Shown: in pieces, positions 6,896 through 14,116 of the stretch
How positions within the stretch are numbered: position 1 is the first letter of the stretch
How the letters are laid out: every line of letters starts with the position of its first letter
Assembly (NCBI GenBank): GCA_905187695.1
Contig: CAJJIY010000034.1
Coordinates: 1-14,445 of the forward strand
Length of the DNA: 14,445 bases
Source: an uncultured Eubacteriales bacterium
GTDB lineage: Bacteria; Bacillota; Clostridia; Oscillospirales; CAG-272
Direction: 5' to 3'
The notes under the pieces: generated by a model
The model's input: only the letters and a program-made list of their open reading frames with translations
The model's database searches: none
Told to the model about the DNA's origin: nothing
Translations under genes and position numbers: made by a program

Positions 6896-7194
6896 CGAAA
6901 GAAGCGAAAAGGTCAGCTTTTCCTCAAAATCCCGCGTCAGCGCATGGGAGGAGGGCGCGGGTTCCTTCTGCGTCATGCCGGCAAAGGAAAAACGCGCCAG
7001 CGCACGGACGGCCGCCTCGCGGTCGGTATAATAAAGAATGACATCCCGCGTCCGGTCAAAGACCTCCACCCGGTCGATCTCCGGCACGGCGGACAGCGTT
7101 TTTGCCAGGTGATCCGCCTGGCACAGCGTCATACGCGGCAGACGCAGATGCACCGCATCCGGCCGCGGCATTCATGTAAAATGTTGCATTTCAT
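6896..7194 (-). pseudogene. P1B-type metal-transporting ATPase, frameshifted N-terminal remnant
   Basis: The fragment starts at the ATG at 7194, behind AGAGGA. The first frame reads MKCNILHECRGRMR and then stops at 7129-7131. One nucleotide missing near 7155-7160 puts the rest in the next frame: VHLRLPRMTLCQADHLAK, VPEIDRVEVFDRTRDVILYY, AAVRALARFSF, and ALTRDFEEKLTFSLLS. Joined, these match the N-terminal metal-binding-like domain of Clostridial heavy-metal P-type ATPases (ILHESRGR, RMxLxQAD, VYDRTxD, ALxxFSF). Everything beyond is absent: no membrane channel, DKTGT phosphorylation site or nucleotide domain. Homology ends at about 6896, where an unrelated membrane tail continues. The truncated DUF6110-like ORF upstream is a usual neighbour of such ATPases. 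This is a non-functional relic. Confidence 0.7.
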
Positions 7195-7337
7195 CGGTTT
7201 GTCCTCTTGAAAAAACGGAGCCGGTCATCCGGCTCCGCCCTTTTATTTGCGCCCCGGCTGGCCAGCACCTTGAGGCCTGCCGTTCCGAAGAGGAATCCAC
7301 CGCAGAAAAGTCCGAATTTACCCCCATTGCATTTCAT
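7191..7337 (-). CDS. Truncated DUF6110-like small protein (48 residues), probable remnant
   Basis: The ORF begins at the ATG at 7337, with AGAAGG 7 nt upstream, and ends at the TGA at 7191-7193, overlapping the ATG of the ATPase fragment (ATGA). Residues 7-32 (KFGLFCGGFLFGTAG then LKVLASRGANK) match the start of DUF6110-type small proteins, often found beside P1B ATPases in Clostridia (family recalled from memory). Intact members run to roughly 70-85 residues with an Ala/Glu-rich helical C-terminus. Here homology stops at about residue 33 and the last 15 codons are supplied by terminator sequence. If the terminator works, most transcripts end before the stop codon. Promoter and ribosome site look intact, so the message may still be made. 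Confidence 0.6.
   Translation of the reverse strand: MKCNGGKFGLFCGGFLFGTAGLKVLASRGANKRAEPDDRLRFFKRTNR
7210..7237 (-). terminator. Intrinsic terminator inside the DUF6110-like ORF
   Basis: A perfect 9-bp GC-rich stem (7229-7237 with 7216-7224) with a 4-nt loop is followed on the minus strand by six T residues (7215-7210). It lies inside the small ORF and upstream of the ATPase fragment, so it should stop most transcription into the relic. The opposite strand has only a broken T-run (CCCTTTTATTT). Confidence 0.85.
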
Positions 7338-7385
7338 GATAAAACCTTCTTTGCTCCGGCCCGGGACCGGAATCGTTCTGTCTAC

Positions 7386-7414
7386 ATTATAATAATTCCG
7401 CGCGGAATGGTCAA
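7386..7414 (-). promoter_or_regulatory. Promoter of the DUF6110-like ORF
   Basis: On the minus strand, TTGACC (7409-7414) and TATAAT (7386-7391) are separated by 17 bp. Transcription would begin near 7379 and, with the terminator ending near 7210, would give an RNA of about 170 nt. Confidence 0.83.
7395..7408. promoter_or_regulatory. Candidate operator: perfect 14-bp palindrome in the promoter spacer
   Basis: ATTCCGCGCGGAAT is its own reverse complement and fills most of the spacer between the -35 and -10 of this promoter. A repressor bound here would block RNA polymerase directly. Its position ahead of a former metal-export locus suggests a metal-responsive regulator, but no regulator is encoded nearby. 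Confidence 0.6.
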
Positions 7415-7418
7415 GACT

Positions 7419-7991
7419 TTATTTTTGCGCGTCCGACAGATTTTTTCCGTCGCCTTCCGTTTGGGCAGTCTCATCGGGCGGCGCGGCTTTCTTTTTTTGA
7501 TACTCGGATCTGGCAATCGAGAAAAGAAGCAGGAACAACAGCACCGCATAGGTAATAAGAGCGCTGTAGTTGGAAAGAAGCAAGGCATAAACGCCCCAGA
7601 GCACCGTGTTGAGAATCATCAGCACACGGTAAAGGAAAACGCCCGTAAAGATTGCCGCCGCGAAAAGCAGGGTGCCCGCCAGCGGGAGCAGACTGATGGG
7701 CCCCGCGAAAGTAAAGACCGCCGCCGCCACATAAAGCGGGCAGAAAATGAAAAGGCTGAAGAACGGGATGTTTTTCCCCCGGCGGCGGAAACAGTAGTTA
7801 AAAAGCGTATGTACAGTGGCCAACAGGCAGGAAAAGCACCCGGTCAGGCCATCCGACAAAAGCAAACTTACCCCCATGCTGATGTTTGAAACGGCCTGAA
7901 ACAAAAGCACGCCGCGCATCCGCTTCATTTGAGTGGAAACCGCCGCCGTCACCAGCGCCAGATAGCTCAGTACCGATATAAAGATCTCCAT
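7419..7991 (-). CDS. ygjV: YgjV-family inner membrane protein
   Basis: The product has 190 residues. Its hydrophobic segments (about 2-19, 50-66, 77-95, 100-120, 122-139 and 143-160) make up most of the chain, followed by a charged, probably cytoplasmic tail (161-190). The order of segments, with LLPLAGTLL near residue 101 and a following RVLMILNTVLWGVYALL, fits the YgjV family of bacterial membrane proteins, whose function is unknown. I chose the ATG at 7991 because GGAGG ends 6 nt before it. An ATG at 7997 would abut the ribosome site directly. No separate promoter fits between the upstream hairpin and the start, so expression probably depends on read-through from the solute-binding-protein gene. 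Confidence 0.75.
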   Translation of the reverse strand: MEIFISVLSYLALVTAAVSTQMKRMRGVLLFQAVSNISMGVSLLLSDGLTGCFSCLLATVHTLFNYCFRRRGKNIPFFSLFIFCPLYVAAAVFTFAGPISLLPLAGTLLFAAAIFTGVFLYRVLMILNTVLWGVYALLLSNYSALITYAVLLFLLLFSIARSEYQKKKAAPPDETAQTEGDGKNLSDAQK

Positions 7992-8018
7992 CTTCATCCT
8001 CCAAAAGATCCTTTGTCA

Positions 8019-8055
8019 AACAAGAGGGCCGGACGGATCGCCCGGCCCTCTTGTT
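8019..8055 (-). terminator. Hairpin after the solute-binding-protein gene (terminator or attenuator)
   Basis: A perfect 14-bp stem (8042-8055 with 8019-8032) and a 9-nt loop begin 34 nt after the stop. The following minus-strand sequence, TTGACAAAGG after the stem's closing TTGTT, is a poor U-tract. Termination is therefore probably partial, which would let some transcription reach the YgjV gene 28 nt further on. Confidence 0.7.
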
Positions 8056-8089
8056 GGGAGTCGCTGTTCCCCGCAACGGCGGGAAAAAA

Positions 8090-9877
8090 TCAATTGGTTG
8101 CTTCCGTTGCCCCTTTGATGCCTTCCAGCGCGCAGAAAAGCGTATACAAGGCATAGGGGGACTGAAGCGCGCCGGCCGCCGCGTCCACGGCCTCTTTCTG
8201 CAGGGATGTCATGGCCGCCGCCAGATCCGCCGCACCCACCGTCTGCGCGGCGTTTTCCCATTGATAGGTCACGGGGCCGGTCAGCAAGAGCAGGTATTCC
8301 GCCATGGCCGCCGGATCCTGAGACCGGGCGCTGGCCATTGCGTAGACCGAGAGGATCTCACCCGCCGAAGTGCGCGAGGAGAGATAAGCACCCACTTTCT
8401 CCGAGACCGCCGCCACAAGCGTCATGCTCTTGAGATCCGGGGTATAATTCTTGCTGAAATACAGCCCGAAAGTGGGATAGACCGTGAGGTCAAGGTTCTG
8501 CTTCTGGCCTTCTTCCGCATACAGCACGCTGTCCGCGGAATTCGGATAGCCGATAAAGCGGTTGCCGGTCTTGTTGATATCCATACGGTAGGCATTTTCC
8601 GGCAGCGCCTGCGCATAGGTGTATTCCTTCTCACCGACCTTGGTGGTCTCCAGCGAGTAATTGACATTCTCAATGCCGTACTGGAAAAGGTTGCGGACCC
8701 CGGCGTCGGTATTCAGATAGGTGATGATCTCCAGCGAACGCTGAAGGTTGGTGGTGTGCGAACCGACCGCAAACATGGAGGAGAACACTTCCTCATCGGT
8801 CAGGGTCGGGTTTTCAACCACCAGCACATCGTATTTTTCGGTGTCAAAACCGTCCCGCAGTCCGTAACCGCCACGCACCAGCCGCACAGCGGCCTTGGCC
8901 CCGGCATCGGTGGTGATATAGCCGTCCGTGTTTTCATACAGCGTCTTGGCGGCCAGGCGGCGCATATAAGTGCTGTCGGACAGGAGGTTCTTGTTTTCCA
9001 GTTTGGTCGTGCGGTCCGCATTGTGCGTATTGGCGCCGAAGATGGAAAAAGTATCGGGAAGCTGTTCGTAACTGCCGCCCAGACGGTAGCTCCAGTAGTG
9101 CGTGTCATTCACATCCACCTTGCCGTCGGCGCTGTAGATCGGATAGACCGGATCGGCGCCCGAACCGTAGGTGCGCTTGACATAGGAAAGGAAATTTTCA
9201 AAATCCGAGTCGTAAATCGAACTCTTGGAAAGATCGCCGTATTCGCTCGCCAGCTGTTTGTCCACCAGCAGATAGGTGTATTCGCCGACCGTGTGGTTGT
9301 TCGGCACGGCATAGACCTTGCCGCCGTAGGAAGCCGCTTTCAGCATGGTGGGGTTCATATAGTAAGAGAGTTTCAGCGCCGACTCGCCCATGTCGTTTGT
9401 CAGGTCGCTGAGCCACCCATTTTCAATATATTCAACGAACTTTTGGTGGCTGCCCAGGAAAAGAATATCCACCTCAAAATCAGGAGCCGTCGGATATTTC
9501 AGCTCCGGAATACCGAATTCGTTGACATAGGTCTCGTTGGTCTGGCGAGCCACCACCTTGCCGCCGTTTTCCTCCAGGAAGGCCTCGTGCGCTTTGAACG
9601 CCTCTTCCACCTTGGTGTAGTATTCGGCCGCCGTCAGATACTTGAGGTTGATCTGGGTCTTATACTTGGCCTTGGTGAGCTTGTTGATGGCCGCATTCAC
9701 CGCCGCCACCTGCGCGGCGTCGGTCCCCTCCTCGGTGATCATCCACAGATTGAGCGTGGTGGTATAGCGTGAAGCTTCGTTGGTGATTTCGTCGATGGAG
9801 TCTTTCTTCTTGCAGGAAGCAAGCACCGGCAACACCATAAGCAGGCACAGCAAAAGGCAGATGAGTTTCTTTATCAT
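8090..9877 (-). CDS. Extracellular solute-binding lipoprotein (ABC-type family 1)
   Basis: The product has 595 residues. Residues 1-22 are a lipoprotein signal peptide with lipobox LASC (19-22), followed by KKK; Cys22 would be lipidated and the protein anchored outside the membrane. The mature chain has features of large carbohydrate-type solute-binding proteins: TLNLWMITEEG near the N-terminus, VDILFLGSHQKFVEYIENGWLSDL, YGGKVYAVPNN (typical hinge strand) and SLEIITYLNTDAGVRNLFQYG. The start at 9877 is fixed by GGGAGG about 8 nt upstream and by the signal peptide. An upstream in-frame ATG (10009) would run through the promoter. No permease or ATPase is nearby, so it is an orphan whose transporter must lie elsewhere. 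Ligand unknown; sugar or peptide is a family-based guess. Confidence 0.88.
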   Translation of the reverse strand: MIKKLICLLLCLLMVLPVLASCKKKDSIDEITNEASRYTTTLNLWMITEEGTDAAQVAAVNAAINKLTKAKYKTQINLKYLTAAEYYTKVEEAFKAHEAFLEENGGKVVARQTNETYVNEFGIPELKYPTAPDFEVDILFLGSHQKFVEYIENGWLSDLTNDMGESALKLSYYMNPTMLKAASYGGKVYAVPNNHTVGEYTYLLVDKQLASEYGDLSKSSIYDSDFENFLSYVKRTYGSGADPVYPIYSADGKVDVNDTHYWSYRLGGSYEQLPDTFSIFGANTHNADRTTKLENKNLLSDSTYMRRLAAKTLYENTDGYITTDAGAKAAVRLVRGGYGLRDGFDTEKYDVLVVENPTLTDEEVFSSMFAVGSHTTNLQRSLEIITYLNTDAGVRNLFQYGIENVNYSLETTKVGEKEYTYAQALPENAYRMDINKTGNRFIGYPNSADSVLYAEEGQKQNLDLTVYPTFGLYFSKNYTPDLKSMTLVAAVSEKVGAYLSSRTSAGEILSVYAMASARSQDPAAMAEYLLLLTGPVTYQWENAAQTVGAADLAAAMTSLQKEAVDAAAGALQSPYALYTLFCALEGIKGATEATN

Positions 9878-9892
9878 AGCAGAACCTCCCGT

Positions 9893-9919
9893 GTTCGCAC
9901 GCGCTACGCGCGCGGGAAC
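9893..9919 (-). promoter_or_regulatory. Hairpin in the 5' leader of the solute-binding-protein mRNA
   Basis: The 12-nt arms 9893-9904 and 9908-9919 pair with two mismatches around a 3-nt loop and are very GC-rich. The hairpin starts about 10 nt after the predicted transcription start and ends just before the ribosome site (9884-9889). It may protect the 5' end or modulate translation. It does not match a riboswitch class I recognise. Confidence 0.5.
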
Positions 9920-9935
9920 CAAATACATGGAATAT

Positions 9936-9964
9936 ATTTTACACTTTTTTTCCCCGGCTGTCAA
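9936..9964 (-). promoter_or_regulatory. Promoter of the solute-binding-protein gene
   Basis: On the minus strand, TTGACA (9959-9964) and TAAAAT (9936-9941) are separated by 17 bp. The spacer carries an A-run. Transcription would start near 9929, giving a leader of about 50 nt. Confidence 0.82.
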
Positions 9965-10009
9965 GTCGCTTTTCCGGGGACGTGCGTGCCGCGAAAACAA
10001 ATCGTTCAT

Positions 10010-10130
10010 TTTTCGCGGTCACTTTTCACAAAAGGAAGCAAAAAGATTCTCCACACCGGACAGTAAAACCGTGATTCTGCCCGCAAGCGGCGCCCCCCCC
10101 TTGTGCAAAAGATACAATAATTGTAAAGGA
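10010..10130. other. Non-coding gap downstream of rpoD
   Basis: No gene was seen. Notable are a run of eight C (10093-10100), the palindrome CCGCAAGCGG (10081-10090), and the small dyad TACAAT-A-ATTGTA just after the rpoD stop. None is a convincing terminator for rpoD, so how the operon ends is unclear. Confidence 0.5.
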
Positions 10131-11285
10131 TTATTCAAGAAAACCTTTCAGGTGTCTGGCACGGCTGGGATGACGGAGTTTGCGCAGTGCTTTGGACTCG
10201 ATCTGACGGATCCGCTCGCGGGTGATGTTGAACTCCCGGCCGACCTCTTCCAGCGTCCGCATCCGGCCGTCGTAAAGGCCGAAGCGGAGTTTGATAACAT
10301 GCGCTTCGCGGGCGGTCAGGGTGTTGAGCTGCTGTTCGATCACTTCGCGCAGGATCGTGGTGGAAGCCGCCTCCGAAGGCGCGGGCGTGTCCTCATCCGG
10401 AATAAAATCGCCCAGGTGGCTGTCCTCTTCCTCGCCGATCGGGGTCTCCAGAGACACCGGATCCTGCGCCACTTTCATGATCTCGCGCACCTTTTCGGCG
10501 CTCATGCCCATCTTTTCGCCGATCTCGGCCGCCGTGGGTTCCCGTCCCAGCTCCTGCATCATCTGGCGCTGATACCGCGCCACTTTGTGAATGGTCTCCA
10601 CCATATGTACCGGAATGCGAATGGTGCGCGCCTGGTCGGCGATCGCACGGGTAATAGCCTGCCGGATCCACCAGGTGGCGTAGGTGGAAAATTTATATCC
10701 CTTGGTATAATCGAATTTGTCCACCGCCTTCATAAGTCCGAGGTTGCCCTCCTGAATGAGATCAAGGAAGAACATTCCCTTGCCCACATAGCGCTTGGCA
10801 ATACTGACCACCAACCGCAGGTTAGCCTCCACCAGTTCGTCCTTGGCCTTTTTGTCGCCCTGCGCCATCAGTCCGGCCAGTTCCTTTTCGCGCTCGTTGG
10901 AAAGAAGCGGCACTTTACCGATCTCCTTGAGATACATCCGCACGGGGTCGTCAATCGAAACGCCCTCCTGCTCCAGCATTTTTTCCATGTTCTCGCCGGC
11001 GCCGAAGCGTTCCACCTCGTGCTCAATCTCGCTCATTTCATTGCTGGAGATTCCGTCCGGAAGCGACACGCCGTTGTCCTCAAAGGCGGCGTACAGGCGC
11101 TCCAGGCTGTCCATGTCATAGTCCATGCTCTCCATGGCCTCGTCCAGATCGGTGCTGGACAGATTGCCCTTCTTGCCCTTTTCAATGAGCTCGTTGACGT
11201 CCACCTTTTTTTCTTCTTTTTCCTTGCCTGCGGATTCGGTCTCGGGTTCTTCGGTCAACAGGTCTTTCTTTTCGGTTTCTTTCAT
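10131..11285 (-). CDS. rpoD: Primary RNA polymerase sigma factor (RpoD/SigA)
   Basis: The 384-residue product is the housekeeping sigma factor that directs RNA polymerase to promoters of the TTGACA/TATAAT type seen throughout this window. An acidic/lysine-rich N-terminal region (1-110) precedes region 1.2 (DDPVRMYLKEIG, 112-123). Region 2 spans about 150-225, with NLRLVVSIAKRYVGKGM, LDLIQEGNLGLMKAVDKFD and the -10-reading segment YKFSTYATWWIRQAITRAI (197-215). Region 3 follows (HMVETI onward). Region 4 ends with TLEEVGREFNITRERIRQIE (344-363), the -35-binding helix-turn-helix. The length is typical for Bacillota. The ATG overlaps the dnaG stop by 4 bp (ATGA), with GAGGAAG inside the end of dnaG, so translation is probably coupled. 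Confidence 0.98.
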   Translation of the reverse strand: MKETEKKDLLTEEPETESAGKEKEEKKVDVNELIEKGKKGNLSSTDLDEAMESMDYDMDSLERLYAAFEDNGVSLPDGISSNEMSEIEHEVERFGAGENMEKMLEQEGVSIDDPVRMYLKEIGKVPLLSNEREKELAGLMAQGDKKAKDELVEANLRLVVSIAKRYVGKGMFFLDLIQEGNLGLMKAVDKFDYTKGYKFSTYATWWIRQAITRAIADQARTIRIPVHMVETIHKVARYQRQMMQELGREPTAAEIGEKMGMSAEKVREIMKVAQDPVSLETPIGEEEDSHLGDFIPDEDTPAPSEAASTTILREVIEQQLNTLTAREAHVIKLRFGLYDGRMRTLEEVGREFNITRERIRQIESKALRKLRHPSRARHLKGFLE

Positions 11286-13072
11286 GCTTTTTCTTCCTCG
11301 TTTTTCTGTTTACTGATCTCGCTGCGGCGGCGCAGGATCTCACTTTGCCAGTCGCCGGCGTTTTTGGCTTCTCTTTTTTCGCGCGACACGCGCAGTTTTT
11401 CGGCCACATCCGAAAGGAGCTCCCGGCCGTTTTCGGTCAGATTCTGCCGTTCCTGTTCATAGGCGACCAATCTCCCCATCTCATCCGGGGAAAACTGCTC
11501 CCCCAGCGCCGAAAAGGAAAATCCGCCCGGGCTTTTTTCCCCTTCCATGACGGCACGGAAGACCCGGCGACCGAATGTGGTGAAAAAATCCGCCTCGGTG
11601 AGCGGCACTTCCCCCGTGGCCAGCGCATGACGGTGCTCCGGAAAGAGCAGAATCAACCCTAAAAGCGTGGCTTCCGCCGCCGCCGTACCGGGGTCTTTGG
11701 CGGCGTCCGGATTCACGCGGTCGCCAAAGTTCCGGACAGAAAGCTGCAATTCGCGGCTTTCTTTTTTCTTCCATTCTGTCTCCCGTTTCTTGCGCACCCG
11801 CGCAATGTCGTTGCCCAGACTTTCGGGCGAAACGCCCAGCCGCTCGGCCGCCTTATGGGTATAGAGCTCACGCTCCACGCCGGAGGAGGTGCCGGCAATG
11901 AGTTCGGCCATGGCGCGCGCGGCGCGGATCTTGCCGTCGGTTGCGGAAAGATCAAAGTGCGAGAGCGCGCTTTCCATGCGGAAATCAAAGGCCGTCCGGC
12001 TTTCCTTGAGCGTCTGGGCAAAGGCCTTTGCGCCGAATTTCCGGATGTATTCGTCCGCGTCCTTGGCGCCGGAAAGCTTCAGCACCCGCACCGGAAGGCC
12101 TACTTCTCCGAGGAGCTTTATGGCTTTGTCGGCCGCCCTTTGCCCCGCCTCGTCGCTGTCGTAATTGAGCACCACCTTTTGGGTGTACCGCGCCAGAAGG
12201 CGGGCGTGTTCGGGCGTGATGGCCGTGCCCAGCGTGGCCACCGCGTTTTCAAACCCCGCCGCCTGGATGGCGATGGTATCCATATATCCCTCGCACAGGA
12301 TCATCTCTTCGGCGCAGGCCTGCCGGGCAAAATTCAGCCCGAAGAGCACGCGGCTCTTTTTAAAACCGGGCGTATCGGAGGAGTTGAGGTATTTGGGCTT
12401 GGAATCGTCCATGACCCGCCCGCCGAAAGCCACAATGTTCCCCGCCGTGTCAATGACCGGAAACATCACGCGGTTGCGGAAAAGGTCAAAGAGCCCGCCC
12501 GTATTCGAGGAACGCTTTGATAAAAATCCGGCCGTCAGTTCCTCTTCGGTAAACCCGGCCGCACGCATATGGCGCGTGAGGAGCGTGGAATCGTTGGGGG
12601 CAAAGCCCAGCCCGAAATGTTTGATGACAGCCGGGGAAAGGGCGCGCGCCTCGGAAAGATAAAGCAGCCCCTCCCGCCCCAGCGCGGGATCAAAAAGACA
12701 ATCCCGGAAGAACCGCGCGGCCACAAGATTCATGTCATAGATCCGCCGTCTGGAGATCTGCGGCCCTCTCACGGCCGTGACATCGTTGGGGATGGAGATC
12801 CCCACGCGCGCCGCTAGAAATTCCAGCGCGTCCACATAATCAAGATTTTCGATTTTCTGAATGAAAGTGATCACATCTCCCCCGGCGCCGCACCCGAAGC
12901 AGTAAAAACTGCGGGTGGCCGGAAACACCGTGAAGGAGGGCGTTTTTTCGCTGTGAAAGGGGCAAAGGCCGTTGCGGTTTGAACCCGCACGCTTAAGGGA
13001 AACATACTGTCCCACCACCTCTTCGATATCACAACGATCCCGGATCTCTTCCACCACTTCCTTTGGAATCAT
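11282..13072 (-). CDS. dnaG: DNA primase
   Basis: The 596-residue product makes RNA primers at the replication fork. The N-terminal CHC2 zinc domain has Cys37-xx-His40 and Cys58-xx-Cys61 (CPFH...CFGC). The core contains RNRVMFPVID and VAFGGRVMDDSKPKYLNS. The TOPRIM part has ILCEGYMD with Glu261 and LNYDSDEAG with Asp305 and Asp307. The C-terminal part (about 430-596) should bind the DnaB helicase and is, as usual, less conserved. I chose the ATG at 13072, which overlaps the dgt stop as ATGA and gives the family-typical MIPKEVVEEIRDR start. A GTG at 13084 is only 1 nt from GGAGG, and the ATG is 13 nt from it, so the start is slightly uncertain. Located between dgt and rpoD. Confidence 0.97.
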   Translation of the reverse strand: MIPKEVVEEIRDRCDIEEVVGQYVSLKRAGSNRNGLCPFHSEKTPSFTVFPATRSFYCFGCGAGGDVITFIQKIENLDYVDALEFLAARVGISIPNDVTAVRGPQISRRRIYDMNLVAARFFRDCLFDPALGREGLLYLSEARALSPAVIKHFGLGFAPNDSTLLTRHMRAAGFTEEELTAGFLSKRSSNTGGLFDLFRNRVMFPVIDTAGNIVAFGGRVMDDSKPKYLNSSDTPGFKKSRVLFGLNFARQACAEEMILCEGYMDTIAIQAAGFENAVATLGTAITPEHARLLARYTQKVVLNYDSDEAGQRAADKAIKLLGEVGLPVRVLKLSGAKDADEYIRKFGAKAFAQTLKESRTAFDFRMESALSHFDLSATDGKIRAARAMAELIAGTSSGVERELYTHKAAERLGVSPESLGNDIARVRKKRETEWKKKESRELQLSVRNFGDRVNPDAAKDPGTAAAEATLLGLILLFPEHRHALATGEVPLTEADFFTTFGRRVFRAVMEGEKSPGGFSFSALGEQFSPDEMGRLVAYEQERQNLTENGRELLSDVAEKLRVSREKREAKNAGDWQSEILRRRSEISKQKNEEEKA

Positions 13073-14082
13073 TTGACGCGCCACACCTCCGGGATAAAGA
13101 TTTCACGATACAATTCAATGGCAAAGCGGTCGGTCATGCAGGAAAGATAATCGCACACGCACCGCGCCGCGCCTTCCTTTTCCACATTGCGTCCGTATTG
13201 GCGCGGGAGCGCCTCCGGATGCTTCATGAAATGGCCGAAAAGCTGTGCCAGCATGGACTGCGCCTTGGACTCTTCCTTTTTGGCCTCGCTGTCCACATAG
13301 ACCCGGTCAAAAAGGAACTGCCGCAATTCGTTTGTGGCCGCCAGAATCTCCGGTTCCATTTCAATATGCGGCCGACCCTCGCTCTGGCGCACCACCGAAG
13401 AGACCATGGCGGAGATCCGTTCTCCGTGGCTCTCGCCCAGCACCCGGCAAAGCGCCTGCGGCAATTCGGCCTGCGAAAGGATGCCCGCGCGAATGGCGTC
13501 GTCAATGTCGTGATTGATATAGGCGATCCGGTCTGCCAGCCGGACAACCTCCCCCTCCGGCGTCATCGGTTGGCCGGGGCCTGAATGACAAAGGATTCCG
13601 TCCAGCACCTCGGCCGTGAGGTTGAGCCCCGCGCCGTCGTGCTCCAGACATTCGGCCACCCGGACCCCTTGGGCGTTGTGTGAAAAATCCGCCGAAAAGA
13701 GTTCCCGCATCACCCGCTCCCCGGCATGGCCGAAGGGGGTGTGCCCCAGATCGTGCGCAAGGCCGATGGCCTCGGTAAGATCCTCATTCAAAAAAAGCGC
13801 ACGCGCAATCGTGCGGGCAATCTGCGTGACCTCCAGCGTGTGCGTAAGGCGCGTGCGGTAATGGTCGCCCGCCGGCGCCAGAAACACCTGCGTTTTGTAC
13901 ATGAGCCGCCGGAAGGACTGGCTGTGAATGATGCGGTCGCGGTCGCGCTGGAATTCGGTGCGCAAAGGGCAGCGCGCAAGGGGCTTTTTGCGCCCGCGGG
14001 TGGCCGCCGAGCGTGTAGCAAAGGGAGAAAGAAACCGTTCTTCCCGTTTTTCCAGTTCCGTATGCAAATCCGACATCACCAT
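13069..14082 (-). CDS. dgt: Deoxyguanosinetriphosphate triphosphohydrolase-like protein
   Basis: The 337-residue product is an HD-domain enzyme that cleaves dNTPs to deoxynucleosides and triphosphate, influencing dNTP pools. Its N-terminal segment DRDRIIHSQSFRRLMYKTQVF (47-67) and HYRTRLTHTLEV (74-85) are typical of the family. Metal ligands of the HD fold are His81, the His110-Asp111 pair in GLAHDLGHTPFGHAG, and Asp184 in VRLADRIAYINHDIDDA. The start at ATG 14082 is preceded by AAAGGAAAGG. An in-frame ATG at 14076 is an alternative. The stop overlaps the dnaG start by 4 bp, so it is probably translated together with primase. Bacterial members of this shorter class often accept several dNTPs; specificity cannot be read here. 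Confidence 0.95.
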   Translation of the reverse strand: MVMSDLHTELEKREERFLSPFATRSAATRGRKKPLARCPLRTEFQRDRDRIIHSQSFRRLMYKTQVFLAPAGDHYRTRLTHTLEVTQIARTIARALFLNEDLTEAIGLAHDLGHTPFGHAGERVMRELFSADFSHNAQGVRVAECLEHDGAGLNLTAEVLDGILCHSGPGQPMTPEGEVVRLADRIAYINHDIDDAIRAGILSQAELPQALCRVLGESHGERISAMVSSVVRQSEGRPHIEMEPEILAATNELRQFLFDRVYVDSEAKKEESKAQSMLAQLFGHFMKHPEALPRQYGRNVEKEGAARCVCDYLSCMTDRFAIELYREIFIPEVWRVK

Positions 14083-14116
14083 TCCGCCTTTCCTTTTGTT
14101 AACAATATAAAATATA

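Noticed and set aside
7207..7392. Short plus-strand frame (61 codons) over the decayed locus promoter
   Set aside because: It begins in the terminator hairpin and ends in the minus-strand -10, with no ribosome site. The minus-strand small ORF explains the region better.
8051..9772. Long open plus-strand frame (573 codons) opposite the solute-binding lipoprotein gene
   Set aside because: The opposite strand carries a complete lipoprotein with signal peptide, promoter and ribosome site. The plus-strand product has no recognisable domains.
9878..10009. 44-codon N-terminal extension of the solute-binding protein
   Set aside because: The extension spans the -35 and -10 of the gene's own promoter, and the lipoprotein signal begins at the ATG at 9877 behind a good ribosome site.
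10093..10100. Run of eight C downstream of rpoD as a phase-variation tract
   Set aside because: It lies outside any gene and any promoter spacer, so a length change would have no evident switch effect.
9780..11462. Long open plus-strand frame (560 codons) opposite rpoD
   Set aside because: It is a mirror of the highly conserved sigma factor codons and also runs across the promoter and leader of the neighbouring gene.
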